DNA from: Pseudomonas abieticivorans
GTDB taxonomy: Bacteria; Pseudomonadota; Gammaproteobacteria; Pseudomonadales; Pseudomonadaceae
Length of the DNA: 64,000 nucleotides
NCBI RefSeq assembly: GCF_023509015.1
Contig: NZ_CP094975.1
Span: 2,179,501 to 2,243,500, forward strand
Direction: 5' to 3'
Part shown: positions 16,506 through 25,901 of the stretch, piece by piece
How the letters are laid out: each line of letters starts with the position of its first letter
How positions within the stretch are numbered: the first letter of the stretch is position 1
The notes under the pieces: model-generated
Database searches by the model: none
What the model saw: the letters and a program-made list of their open reading frames with translations, nothing else
Told to the model about the DNA's origin: nothing
Translations under genes and position numbers: made by a program

Positions 16506-17861
16506 TTAATGTCGGGTTGCACGGGCCCGGGTCAGGCTGTAGGCCATGGCCCCCAGCACAAGCACGCCGACCACCAGTACCGCCCAAAGGGCTATGCGCT
16601 TCCAGTCGATACTTGCCGGCGGTGCGGCCACAGGCAAGGCGGCGATCACCGGGGCTGCGACCGCCAATGTAGCGCGGCCGCCCGGCACGCTGGCGTCGGG
16701 AATCAACGTGGCCAGGGGCAATTGCGCACCGGTGACCGTGGCACTGCCCACCGCCAGCCGATAGGGCGGCTCACCGCGCGCCAGGAATACCAACTGCACC
16801 GGGCGTACTGCCACGCGCAGGGTCGGCGCCTCGCTGCCCAGGCCTCCGCCGCGGTCATCCACGTGCATCATCACTTGGCGCAGGGTTTCGCCGCGCATCG
16901 GCAGTTCATCCTGCAAGTCGTCCTCGCCGTTCTGGGTCAGGCGATACAACAGGCCGCCCTCCAGTGGCTCCCAGCCGTTCTTGCTGTCGTTACGCCCGAA
17001 CACATCCACCGGGGCCAAGCTGTTGGGCTGATCCAGGGTGACTTTCAAGCGCTCGACGGCCAGCGGGCCGGGCAATTGCCAACTGTATTCGCTGTTCTTC
17101 AAGGCAACCCCCTTGAGCGGCTCGGACCACACCAATGCCGGCGGCACCACTGTCGAGTTGCTGCTAAGCACTTGCACGGCACTCAGTACCGGGGCCGAGC
17201 GAGGGCTCTGCCACAGCAAGCGCAGGTAGCGCGCGGGTTGGGCGGGCAAGGTCACGTCGTGTTGCTCGATCCGTTCGTCGGCAAATGACAGCCGGGCCAC
17301 CTGCCCGTCACCCAGCGAGCGCCAGTGCTGCAGGTCATCACTGCCTTGGATACTGAAACGCTGAATACCTTCGCGCTCGCTGTTCCAGTCGATGCTCAAC
17401 TGGGTCAGCGGGCCATTGATGGCGCTGGTGTCCAACAGCCAGCCACGCAGTATTTCCTCGCCCGCTTCCAGGTCTTGCTCAGGCTGCACCTCGATCAGGC
17501 TACCGTGGGCGCCTAGCTGCACACGCACGGCGGGCGCGGCATCGACGGCGTCGGCAGCTTCGTACAACGGAAACCACTTCACCGAGGTTTGCACCTGGTT
17601 GTCGATATGTTGCGGCAGTTCGTGCAACAGCGAATAAGCCAGTGGCTCACCGGCGGCGTTGAACACACGCACATCGCCCAAGTCACTCTGGTGGGCACTC
17701 AGTTGCACGGCCAGCGGCAACTCCAGGCGATACCACGGCCCCTGGCCGGTGACCGTCAGAGGCAATTGGCTAGCAAAATCGGCGAGCTGCTCGCGGGCCA
17801 TTGCCGAGAAAGCGGCGCACAGCCCCACGGCCAGCAAGCCAAGGTTCAACGTTCGTTTCAA
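16506..17861 (-). CDS. DUF3999 family membrane-anchored protein
   Basis: The 451-residue protein has a signal peptide (cleavage near AFSAMA-RE), a large beta-rich extracytoplasmic region, and one C-terminal membrane helix (about 424-445, IALWAVLVVGVLVLGAMAYSL) ending in a short basic tail. The ectodomain reads like paired carbohydrate/protein-binding beta sandwiches (LPLAVQLSAHQSDLGDVRVF, RYLRLLW). Its start overlaps the stop of the DUF2339 gene (ATGA). The two families are nearly always adjacent in pseudomonads, suggesting one envelope complex. Biochemical function is unknown. Confidence 0.9.
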   Translation of the reverse strand: MKRTLNLGLLAVGLCAAFSAMAREQLADFASQLPLTVTGQGPWYRLELPLAVQLSAHQSDLGDVRVFNAAGEPLAYSLLHELPQHIDNQVQTSVKWFPLYEAADAVDAAPAVRVQLGAHGSLIEVQPEQDLEAGEEILRGWLLDTSAINGPLTQLSIDWNSEREGIQRFSIQGSDDLQHWRSLGDGQVARLSFADERIEQHDVTLPAQPARYLRLLWQSPRSAPVLSAVQVLSSNSTVVPPALVWSEPLKGVALKNSEYSWQLPGPLAVERLKVTLDQPNSLAPVDVFGRNDSKNGWEPLEGGLLYRLTQNGEDDLQDELPMRGETLRQVMMHVDDRGGGLGSEAPTLRVAVRPVQLVFLARGEPPYRLAVGSATVTGAQLPLATLIPDASVPGGRATLAVAAPVIAALPVAAPPASIDWKRIALWAVLVVGVLVLGAMAYSLTRARATRH

Positions 17862-20560
17862 CTGTGCACTCCTGATTCATTGCGCCGTGGCGGCAGCGGT
17901 GCAAAATAGCCGACTACCAGCAGTAATACACCCACCCCGATGAACGAGACAATCCTCGACAAGCCACCGTGGTTGCTTAATTCGACGAAAACCAGCTTGG
18001 CCACCACCACTGCAATCAATACCGCGCCCACCAGCCATACTTCGCGGCGGTGGCGCAGGTGACCACCAATCATCAGGCCCAGGGCAATCAGGGTCCACAC
18101 CAGCGACAAGGCGGCCTGCACCAGCATGGAGCCCAGCAGCCAGTCCAGCGCGTACGGTACGCCCGCCCAGTGGTGCGCGGTACGCATCACCGTGGCGGTG
18201 ATCAGGGCGAACAGCGAAGCGCCCAGCAACCATTGCACCGGGCCACGAAGGTGCGCCGCGTGGAGCACGGCATCGGCCGCCGTACTGCGTGACCAACTGT
18301 GGATGCCAAACAGCACGAACAGCAAACCCAGCTCCAACGGATTGATCAGTGGCACATAGGGCAAAGGCTGCGCGTCGCCGTCACTGAATACGTTCGCCAG
18401 CCAGTACCACCCCAGCATGGCCACTGCCAACGGTAACGCCGCCCACCAGCGATAGGCCTGGGGCTGCTCGCTGACGGGCCATGGCCAGGCACGCGGGCTG
18501 GCCATGGCCAGCAGATACAGGCTTGGCAGCAGCGCCCAGCCCAACCAGCGCCAAGCGTTGTAAACATCGGCCAGTTGCAGCAGTGCATAACGCAACTCCA
18601 AGGCCAGCACGCCGATCAGCAACCAACAGCCCACCACATGGGCGCCACTCAACGCCTTGGCGTAAAGCCAGGCAGGCAGCCGTCGCAGCGACCAGAAGTG
18701 CGCAACGAACACCAAAGCCCAGGCCAGCCAGCCGAATTGGCCCAGGGGATGCGCGTGGTCATCCCATTCCAGCAACAGCGCCAACCCCGCCAAAGGAATC
18801 AATGCCAGGCTCAAATGCGCCAGCGCCGACCAGCGCAAGCGCGGTGCCAGCCAGGCCGCCAGCGCGGCACTCACCGCCAAAATACTCAATTGCCTGGCCA
18901 CGTGCAGCGGGTATGGCACCCAGCGCACCAGCACGCTCTGCCAGGCAAACAACCACCACAACGCGCCCCACACCAGCAACGCGATGCTCAACCGCGCCCA
19001 GCCGGCAAACCCTTGGTCACGCCCCACATGCAACTGCCAGGCGCTGAACAGCGCAGCCAGGCCTACCAACAGCGCCGTCAGCGGTTCACCCTGCAACGGG
19101 GCCGCCCCCTGGAAGAAGCACACGGCGGCACCGGCCTGCAGCAATAAGGCAAACGCGCACGCCAATCGTCGCCCCTGGCGCACACCCAGCCACACCAGCC
19201 CGGCTCCCTCCACCGCCCAGGCTGCCGTGGTCCAGTGCGCACCAAGCCCCAGCGGGATGGCCAGGCTTGCAAAAATCACCCCCAGGGCCAGGCAGGCTTC
19301 CAGCAGCAGTGCGGCACGCTCCGGTACCCGGCGTGCCAGCAACCAAGCCACGCCCATGTAGATCACGCCCAGCCCAAGCGCACTGAACGCCGGGCCGAAC
19401 TCCAAATGCCGAACCAGCGCATATTGCAGGCCAAACCCCACCAGCGGCGGGCCGAACAGGATGCTGCCATGCACGTAATTGGCGCGGTTGCGCCACGCCG
19501 GTTGCGCCGACGGTTCTGGTGTATCGAGCAAGGAACGGCGGGCAAACAGCAGGCCGATCGCCAGGTACATGAAGAAAAACAGCAGCAGGAATGGCTCGGT
19601 GCTGGCAAACAGCTCCGGGGTATAGGAACGCAGGCCCCAAGTGAAGCCGATGCCAAAGGTGCCGACAAAACCGATCAGGTTGAGCAGGCGCCAGGCCTTG
19701 AACCAGGCAATCGAAAGGATCCCGGCATTGAGCAGCGCGAAGTAACTGAACAACGCCACGTGGCTGCCTGCGCCGGTGGAAGCCAGGATGGGCGCGGCAA
19801 AGCCGCCCAACGCCGCCGCCGCGGCCAGCCCCAAGGCGTCCTGCATGACGGCAAGCATTGCCGAAAACACCGTCACTGCCACCAGCAGAGCCATGGCCGG
19901 GCCGGGATCGATCAATGAATGCAGGCGCATCGCGGCAAATACCGTGAGGTACAGCACCGCCACCCCGGCGCCTTGCAGCAATAGCCCATATTGACGTTTG
20001 CGCTCGCGCAACCGCCAACCCAGCCCCAGCAATAGCAGTGCGCAAGCCGCCACCCCGGCGTAGCGCAGTTCGATCGGCACCACGACGTTTTCAGTGGCAT
20101 AGCGCAGCAAGAAGGCCAGGCCCAAGAACAGCAGCACCACGCCAATGCGCAGTACCGTGTTGCCGCCCAGCAGCCAGGCGCGGGCGCCCGCTACAGCTTT
20201 CTCGATGAAGTTGGGTTCGCCAGGGGTAATGGGTTCGCGTGACCAGGCGTCGGGCTGGGGTGGCTCTGTGTCAGGCAGCTCCCAAACAAGGTCTGGCTGG
20301 GTTTCGACAGGCGGTCGCGTGGCCACCGTAGGGGCAACAATGGCCGGATCGAGCAATGCAACCCGAGCCTGCAACGCTGCCAGAGCCTCGCGCGTTTGCG
20401 CCAATTGGCGGGCATGTTCGCGGCTGGTACGCGCCAAGGCGCCCAGGCGAATACTCAAGCCCAGCGCCAGGCCCAGCACTGCGCCCACCAGCGCCCCTTC
20501 GATGGACTCATCGAAAGCGCCGCCCAGCACCAGCCCCAGCAACATGAAAAGCCATTGCAT
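17858..20560 (-). CDS. DUF2339 family giant polytopic membrane protein
   Basis: The 900-residue inner-membrane protein has an N-terminal helix-glycine segment (MLLGLVLGGAFDESIEGALVGAVLG), a short cytoplasmic coiled stretch with HARQLAQTREALAALQARV, a Pro-rich linker, and then more than 20 hydrophobic helices to the C-terminus. This is the layout of DUF2339. ATG 20560 is chosen for its AGGGAA site; the in-frame extension upstream lacks one. It is the first gene of a two-gene operon with the DUF3999 protein. It has no known activity; a transport or lipid/glycan-handling role is possible but unproven. Confidence 0.92.
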   Translation of the reverse strand: MQWLFMLLGLVLGGAFDESIEGALVGAVLGLALGLSIRLGALARTSREHARQLAQTREALAALQARVALLDPAIVAPTVATRPPVETQPDLVWELPDTEPPQPDAWSREPITPGEPNFIEKAVAGARAWLLGGNTVLRIGVVLLFLGLAFLLRYATENVVVPIELRYAGVAACALLLLGLGWRLRERKRQYGLLLQGAGVAVLYLTVFAAMRLHSLIDPGPAMALLVAVTVFSAMLAVMQDALGLAAAAALGGFAAPILASTGAGSHVALFSYFALLNAGILSIAWFKAWRLLNLIGFVGTFGIGFTWGLRSYTPELFASTEPFLLLFFFMYLAIGLLFARRSLLDTPEPSAQPAWRNRANYVHGSILFGPPLVGFGLQYALVRHLEFGPAFSALGLGVIYMGVAWLLARRVPERAALLLEACLALGVIFASLAIPLGLGAHWTTAAWAVEGAGLVWLGVRQGRRLACAFALLLQAGAAVCFFQGAAPLQGEPLTALLVGLAALFSAWQLHVGRDQGFAGWARLSIALLVWGALWWLFAWQSVLVRWVPYPLHVARQLSILAVSAALAAWLAPRLRWSALAHLSLALIPLAGLALLLEWDDHAHPLGQFGWLAWALVFVAHFWSLRRLPAWLYAKALSGAHVVGCWLLIGVLALELRYALLQLADVYNAWRWLGWALLPSLYLLAMASPRAWPWPVSEQPQAYRWWAALPLAVAMLGWYWLANVFSDGDAQPLPYVPLINPLELGLLFVLFGIHSWSRSTAADAVLHAAHLRGPVQWLLGASLFALITATVMRTAHHWAGVPYALDWLLGSMLVQAALSLVWTLIALGLMIGGHLRHRREVWLVGAVLIAVVVAKLVFVELSNHGGLSRIVSFIGVGVLLLVVGYFAPLPPRRNESGVHS

Positions 20561-20647
20561 GTCGATTTCCCTAATCGGCGTTACAGATCCTTTGGACGCA
20601 AACGGGCCGGACGAAAGCACGCCCGGCCCGCGAATTGATGCAGCCAT

Positions 20648-20668
20648 GGCCCTCGGCTAGCGAGGGCC
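20648..20668. other. perfect hairpin downstream of glgP
   Basis: GGCCCTCG-GCTAG-CGAGGGCC is a perfect 8-bp stem. It lies 25 bp after the glgP stop and has no T-run on either side, so it may be a processing or weak termination signal rather than a classical terminator. Confidence 0.5.
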
Positions 20669-20692
20669 TTGCCCTACCACGCGCTCAGAAGA

Positions 20693-23143
20693 TCATTCCA
20701 AGGCGTCCCAGATTTGCTCGGCGTACTCGCGAATGGTCCGGTCAGACGAGAACCAACCCATGCGCGCGGTGTTAAGCACTGCCGAGCGCCACCACTTGGC
20801 CGGATCGTGCCAAAGGTCCTCGACGCGCTTCTGCGCATCCCAGTAGGCATCGAAATCGGCGCACAGCAGGAAGCGGTCATACCCCACCAGGCCGTCGATC
20901 AGCCCCGCATAGCGCGACGGATCGTCTGGCGAGAAGGTACCGCCACGGATCGCCTGCAACACGTCATTCAAACGGTGCGAGGCCGCGACCTCGGCGTTGG
21001 CATTGAACTCACCACCATGCTTGCGGGCCTCTACCTCATGCGAGGTCAGGCCAAAGATAAACATGTGCTCGGCACCCACCTGGTCGCACATTTCCACGTT
21101 GGCACCGTCCAGGGTGCCGATGGTCAATGCGCCGTTGAGGCCGAACTTCATGTTACTGGTGCCCGAGGCCTCGTAGCCGGCGGTAGAGATCTGCTCGGAC
21201 AAATCGGCCGCCGGGATAATGCTTTCCGCCAGGCTGACGTTGTAGTTGGGCAGGAACACCACTTTGAGCAAGCCACGCACGGTGGGGTCGTTGTTGATGG
21301 TACGGGCGATGTCGTTGGCAAGCTTGATGATCAACTTGGCCTGGTGATAACTGGCCGCCGCCTTGCCGGCAAAGATCTTCACCCTGGGCACCCAGTTGGT
21401 GCCAGGCTCGGCGCGAATGGCCTGGTACAGCGCCACGGTGTGCATCAGGTTGAGCAGTTGGCGCTTGTACTCGTGGATCCGCTTGACCTGCACGTCGAAC
21501 ATTGCCTCGGGGTTGACCACCACCCCCAGCCGCTCCTGGATAATCCGCGCCAAGGCCTTTTTGCTGTTGAGCCGCTGGGCGGCGAATGCCTTGCGAAACG
21601 CCGGTTTCTCGGCAAAAGGCTCCAGCTCTATCAGGCGCTGCTCGGGATGGTCGAGCACGTCTGGCCCCAGCGCGTCGACGATCATGCCGGTCAACTCGGC
21701 GTTGGACTGGAACAACCAGCGGCGGAAGGTGATGCCGTTGGTCTTGTTGTTGATCCGGTCCGGGTACAACTTGTGCATTTCCGAGAACACGGTGCTGCGC
21801 ATCAGCGTGGTGTGCAGGCCCGATACGCCGTTCACGCTGTGCGAGCCCAGGAACGCCAGGTTGCCCATGCGCACGCGACGGCCGTTGTCTTCCTCGATCA
21901 GCGACACCGCGCGCAACACGTCGAAGTCGTGCACGCCTTTGGCCCGCAGCGAATCGATATGGTAGGCGTTGATCAGGTAGATGATCTGCATGTGCCGCGG
22001 CAGCATGCGCTCCATCAGGCCCACCGGCCAGGTTTCCAGGGCTTCGGGCAGCAGGGTGTGGTTGGTGTAGGCCAGGGTCTTGACGGTGATGTCCCAGGCG
22101 GTTTCCCATGCGACGGCATGGGTGTCCACCAGCAGGCGCATCAACTCGGCCACGGCGATGGAGGGGTGCGTGTCGTTGAGCTGAATAGCCGCCGAGTCAT
22201 TCAGGTTGAGCACCGTGGGGTGCATGTTCAGGTGCCGGCGCAGCAAGTCCTGCAACGACGCCGACACGAAAAAGTACTCCTGGCGCAGGCGCAGTTCCTG
22301 GCCGGCCTCGGTACTGTCGGCCGGGTACAGCACGCGCGAGATGCTCTCGGCCCGGGCCACCTCCGCCACGGCGCCCAAGTGGTCACCGGCGTTGAAGCGC
22401 TCCAGGTGCAGTTCTTCCAACGCACGGGCCCGCCACAGGCGCAAGGTGTTCACGCTGGAGCCGCGCCACCCCACCACTGGCGTGTCGTAAGCCACCGCCC
22501 GTACCGTTTCAGCCGGCCACCAGACCTGCTTGGGCTGCCCGACGGCATCGTGCACGGTCTCCACATGGCCGCCAAAGCTGATCGGGTAGATCACCTCGGG
22601 GCGCTCGAACTCCCAGGGGTTGCCAAAATCCAGCCAGTTCTCGGTTTGTTCCTGCTGCCAGCCGTCGACGATGGCCTGGCGAAACAGACCGTGCTCGTAG
22701 CGGATGCCGTAGCCATGGGCGGCGATCCCCAAGGTGGACATGCTTTCCATGAAGCAGGCCGCCAAACGGCCCAGGCCACCGTTGCCCAGCGCCGCATCCG
22801 GTTCCAGCAGGCGAATGCGCTCCAGATCCACGCCAAGGTCGGTCAGGGCTTCGCGGGCGATGTCCAGCAAGCCCAGGTTGCTCAGGCTGTCGTACAGCAG
22901 CCTGCCGATCAGAAACTCCAGGGAAAGGTAGTAGACACGTTTTTGTCCCTTGCGATAAATCTGCCGGGTATGGTCCATCCAGTGTTCGACCATGTGATCC
23001 CGTGCAGCCAGTGCAATGGCTTCGAACCAGTCGTGATCAAATGCATGATCAGGGTCCTTGCCCACCGCGTAGGTCAGTTTGGCGAGTACAGCAGCCTTGA
23101 AGTCGGCTACCTCGGCTTCACGAACGAGCGGTTCCTGAGACAT
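20693..23143 (-). CDS. glgP: glycogen/alpha-glucan phosphorylase
   Basis: The 816-residue cytoplasmic enzyme releases glucose 1-phosphate from alpha-1,4-glucans using phosphate and pyridoxal phosphate. It has YYLSLEFLIGR near the N-terminus, GNGGLGRLAACF, KTNGITFRRWL, and the PLP signature EASGTSNMKF with the Schiff-base lysine at residue 666. Length is typical of bacterial GlgP/MalP. It is isolated from other glg genes here and reads toward the DUF2339 operon. About 200 bp separate it from the divergent Cys-cluster gene. Confidence 0.97.
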   Translation of the reverse strand: MSQEPLVREAEVADFKAAVLAKLTYAVGKDPDHAFDHDWFEAIALAARDHMVEHWMDHTRQIYRKGQKRVYYLSLEFLIGRLLYDSLSNLGLLDIAREALTDLGVDLERIRLLEPDAALGNGGLGRLAACFMESMSTLGIAAHGYGIRYEHGLFRQAIVDGWQQEQTENWLDFGNPWEFERPEVIYPISFGGHVETVHDAVGQPKQVWWPAETVRAVAYDTPVVGWRGSSVNTLRLWRARALEELHLERFNAGDHLGAVAEVARAESISRVLYPADSTEAGQELRLRQEYFFVSASLQDLLRRHLNMHPTVLNLNDSAAIQLNDTHPSIAVAELMRLLVDTHAVAWETAWDITVKTLAYTNHTLLPEALETWPVGLMERMLPRHMQIIYLINAYHIDSLRAKGVHDFDVLRAVSLIEEDNGRRVRMGNLAFLGSHSVNGVSGLHTTLMRSTVFSEMHKLYPDRINNKTNGITFRRWLFQSNAELTGMIVDALGPDVLDHPEQRLIELEPFAEKPAFRKAFAAQRLNSKKALARIIQERLGVVVNPEAMFDVQVKRIHEYKRQLLNLMHTVALYQAIRAEPGTNWVPRVKIFAGKAAASYHQAKLIIKLANDIARTINNDPTVRGLLKVVFLPNYNVSLAESIIPAADLSEQISTAGYEASGTSNMKFGLNGALTIGTLDGANVEMCDQVGAEHMFIFGLTSHEVEARKHGGEFNANAEVAASHRLNDVLQAIRGGTFSPDDPSRYAGLIDGLVGYDRFLLCADFDAYWDAQKRVEDLWHDPAKWWRSAVLNTARMGWFSSDRTIREYAEQIWDALE

Positions 23144-23347
23144 TGAGACGTCCTCGGGGGAAGTTGACGGATTTTTACAAGCGGGGTTGTTTCAGCCTAG
23201 ACGGTTCGACACAAGGCGAAAGCCCTGGTTCGCGCTTTTATGCGTATTTAATGTAAAAGAAAGCCTGGAGAAACCGGCAAATGGTTGTTCACTTTTTCAC
23301 CAATGCCGGTATGATCGCGCGCCCGATCACCCCGAAACCCAAAGCTG

Positions 23348-23755
23348 ATGATGAAGACTAGCCTGATTGCCGCCGCCGAGATCGACCGTCTCGACACTTG
23401 GCAGAAATACTCCGCCCCCATGTGCGGAGCGTGCATCTCGAGCTGCTGCACGCTGCCGGTGGAAGTGAAAATCAAGGACTTGATCCGCATCGGCGTGGTC
23501 GATGAATTCGAGATGGGCGAACCGCCGAAGAACATTGCCAAGCGCCTGCAAAAGGACGGCATCGTCGAGCGTTTCAATCAGAAGTCGGGGATCTTTACCC
23601 TGCAGCGCATGAGCAACAACGATTGCCTGTACCTGGACCGCAAGAGCCGCCTGTGCACCGTGTACGACAAGCGCCCGGATACCTGCCGCAACCACCCCAA
23701 GATCGGACCGCGCCCTGGTTACTGCGCCTACAAGCCAAAAGCCGTCACCCGCTGA
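23348..23755 (+). CDS. YkgJ family cysteine-cluster protein
   Basis: The 135-residue protein carries the Cys-rich zinc/iron chelatase-like pattern: MCGACISSCCTLPVEV (four Cys) near residue 26, then CLYLDRKSRLCTVYDKRPDTCRNHPKIG with further Cys/His ligands, and a last Cys in GYCAYKP. These residues are expected to bind Zn or an Fe-S cluster. Function is unknown. It is transcribed divergently from glgP and convergently with typA. The first two codons are both ATG; either could be used. Confidence 0.88.
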   Translation: MMKTSLIAAAEIDRLDTWQKYSAPMCGACISSCCTLPVEVKIKDLIRIGVVDEFEMGEPPKNIAKRLQKDGIVERFNQKSGIFTLQRMSNNDCLYLDRKSRLCTVYDKRPDTCRNHPKIGPRPGYCAYKPKAVTR

Positions 23756-23770
23756 TTCACGCGCCCACTC

Positions 23771-23855
23771 TGTAGGAGCGGATTGATCCGCGAAAAATGC
23801 GACTCGGTGTTATTGGAGCACCGCAGTGCTCTTTTCGCGGATCAATCCGCTACAG
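23771..23855. repeat. REPIN between ykgJ-like gene and typA
   Basis: TGTAGGAGCGGATTGATCCG and its inverse CGGATCAATCCGCTACA enclose about 40 bp. Both halves carry the same compensatory change (GATTGATCC) relative to other copies here, which supports selection for pairing. Confidence 0.9.
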
Positions 23856-23881
23856 GGGGATTCGGTAAATCGCAGGCAAAC

Positions 23882-23917
23882 AAAAACGCCCCCGGCCTTT
23901 CGACCGGGGGCGTTTTT
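23882..23917. terminator. bidirectional terminator of the ykgJ-like gene and typA
   Basis: AAAAACGCCCCCGGCC-TTTC-GACCGGGGGCGTTTTT forms a strong GC stem with T-runs on both strands. It lies between convergent genes, 22 bp beyond the typA stop. Confidence 0.92.
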
Positions 23918-23938
23918 ATTCAGCCGTAGCTAGAACAA

Positions 23939-25759
23939 TCAGTTCTTGGCTTTCTTGGCAGCGCGGGTACGCTCGCCTTCGTCCAGGATCTTCTTGCGCA
24001 GGCGGATCGACTTAGGAGTCACTTCGCACAGCTCGTCGTCCTGGATGAATTCCAGAGCCTGTTCCAGGGTGAAGCGAACAGGTGGAACCAGGGCGATGGT
24101 TTCGTCTTTACCCGAAGCACGCATGTTGTCGAGCTTCTTGCCTTTGGTTGGGTTGACGCCCATGTCGGTGTCACGGCTGTTCAAGCCAACGATCTGACCG
24201 TTGTAGATCTCTTGACCGTGCTCAACGAACAGCTTGCCACGCGCCTGCAGAGTTTCCAGGGAGTAGGTCAGCGCCTTGCCGGTTTCAACCGAAACCAGAA
24301 CGCCGTTCTGGCGGCCGGACATGTGGCCGGACTTCATCGCGTCGTAACGATCGAAGATCGAGGTCAGGATGCCAGCACCGTTGGTCAGGGTCAGGAACTG
24401 GTTACGGAAACCGATCAGACCGCGAGCAGGGATGTTGTATTCCAGACGAACACGGCCCTTGCCATCCGGCACCATGTTGGTCAGGTCGCCCTTACGCAGG
24501 CCCATCTCTTCCATGACCTTGCCCTGGGATTCTTCAGGGGTGTCGATGGTGACGTTTTCGAACGGTTCCTGCTTCACGCCGTCAACCTGACGGATGATCA
24601 CTTCCGGGCGACCAACGCCCATTTCGAAGCCTTCGCGACGCATGGTTTCGATCAGTACCGAGAGGTGCAGCTCACCACGGCCGGAAACCTTGAACTTGTC
24701 AGCCGAGTCGCCTTCTTCAACGCGCAGAGCAACGTTGTACAGCAGCTCTTTGTCCAGACGTTCCTTGATGTTACGGGAAGTCACGAACTTGCCTTCTTTA
24801 CCGCAGAAAGGCGAGTCGTTTACCTGGAAAGTCATGGAAACGGTTGGCTCGTCGACGGTCAGAGGCTTCATCGCCTCGACAGTGTCCGGCTGGCACAGGG
24901 TGTCGGAGATGAACAGCGACTCCATACCGCTGACGCACACGATGTCGCCTGCGAACGCTTCTTCAACGTCGATGCGGTGCAGACCGTGGTGACCCATCAG
25001 CTTCAGGATACGGCCGTTACGCTTCTTGCCGTCGGCACCGATGGCCACGACAGGGGTGTTCGGCTTGACGCTACCACGAGCGATACGGCCAACGCCGATG
25101 ACACCCAGGAAGCTGTTGTAGTCCAGTGCGGAGATTTGCATCTGGAACGGGCCTTCACGGTCAACAGCCGGTGCTGGTACGTTGTCGACGATCGACTGGT
25201 ACAGCGGGGTCATGTCTTCAGCCATGTCGGTGTGGTCCAGACCGGCAATACCGTTCAGGGCCGAGGCGTAGACGACTTTGAAGTCCAGCTGTTCTTCGGT
25301 GGCACCCAGGTTGTCGAACAGGTCGAAGATCTGGTCCAGAACCCAGTCCGGACGCGCGCCTGGACGGTCAACCTTGTTGATGCACACGATTGGACGCAGG
25401 CCGGCTTCGAAAGCCTTCTTGGTCACGAAACGAGTTTGCGGCATAGGGCCGTCTTGAGCGTCAACCAGCAGCAGAACGGAGTCAACCATCGACATTACAC
25501 GTTCAACTTCGCCGCCGAAGTCGGCGTGGCCCGGGGTGTCCACGATGTTGATGTGGTAGCCGTTCCAGTTGATGGCGGTGTTTTTCGCCAGGATGGTAAT
25601 ACCGCGCTCTTTCTCCTGGTCGTTGGAGTCCATCACGCGCTCGTCGTTGAGCTCGTTGCGCTCCAGGGTGCCGGATTGACGCAAGAGTTTGTCTACCAGG
25701 GTGGTTTTACCATGGTCAACGTGAGCAATGATGGCGATGTTACGTAGATTTTCGATCAC
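23939..25759 (-). CDS. typA: ribosome-associated GTPase TypA/BipA
   Basis: The 606-residue translational GTPase binds the 70S ribosome and aids growth under stress and 50S maturation. It has G1 AHVDHGKTT (13-21), G2 RGITI, G3 [13 protein letters not shown]4 NKVDRPGA and G5 SALNG, then EF-G-like domains II, III and V and the BipA-specific C-terminal domain. Sequence is highly conserved, and codon use here is that of a well-expressed gene. It is monocistronic, with a terminator after it and a plausible sigma-70 promoter upstream. Confidence 0.98.
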   Translation of the reverse strand: MIENLRNIAIIAHVDHGKTTLVDKLLRQSGTLERNELNDERVMDSNDQEKERGITILAKNTAINWNGYHINIVDTPGHADFGGEVERVMSMVDSVLLLVDAQDGPMPQTRFVTKKAFEAGLRPIVCINKVDRPGARPDWVLDQIFDLFDNLGATEEQLDFKVVYASALNGIAGLDHTDMAEDMTPLYQSIVDNVPAPAVDREGPFQMQISALDYNSFLGVIGVGRIARGSVKPNTPVVAIGADGKKRNGRILKLMGHHGLHRIDVEEAFAGDIVCVSGMESLFISDTLCQPDTVEAMKPLTVDEPTVSMTFQVNDSPFCGKEGKFVTSRNIKERLDKELLYNVALRVEEGDSADKFKVSGRGELHLSVLIETMRREGFEMGVGRPEVIIRQVDGVKQEPFENVTIDTPEESQGKVMEEMGLRKGDLTNMVPDGKGRVRLEYNIPARGLIGFRNQFLTLTNGAGILTSIFDRYDAMKSGHMSGRQNGVLVSVETGKALTYSLETLQARGKLFVEHGQEIYNGQIVGLNSRDTDMGVNPTKGKKLDNMRASGKDETIALVPPVRFTLEQALEFIQDDELCEVTPKSIRLRKKILDEGERTRAAKKAKN

Positions 25760-25815
25760 TTGTGTATCTCGATCAGAGGATTCGGTGTGCTGACAACAAC
25801 TGGTGGCAGCGATTA

Positions 25816-25843
25816 ACAGTAGAGTCCGTTAAAGCCATTACAA
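25816..25843 (-). promoter_or_regulatory. likely sigma-70 promoter of typA
   Basis: On the minus strand TTGTAA and TACTGT are separated by 16 nt, 56 bp upstream of the typA start. The region also holds the inverted repeat CCGTTAA/TTAACGG. Confidence 0.4.
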
Positions 25844-25901
25844 CTTAACGGCGGCGTCGGGGGGCCGGTGACGCAGGCCACAGGCAAACAGCCCCGGGCA
25901 C

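Noticed and set aside
20669..23146. 825-codon open frame on the plus strand
   Set aside because: It is the exact antisense shadow of glgP. High G+C with codon bias opens the opposite frame; no family features are seen.
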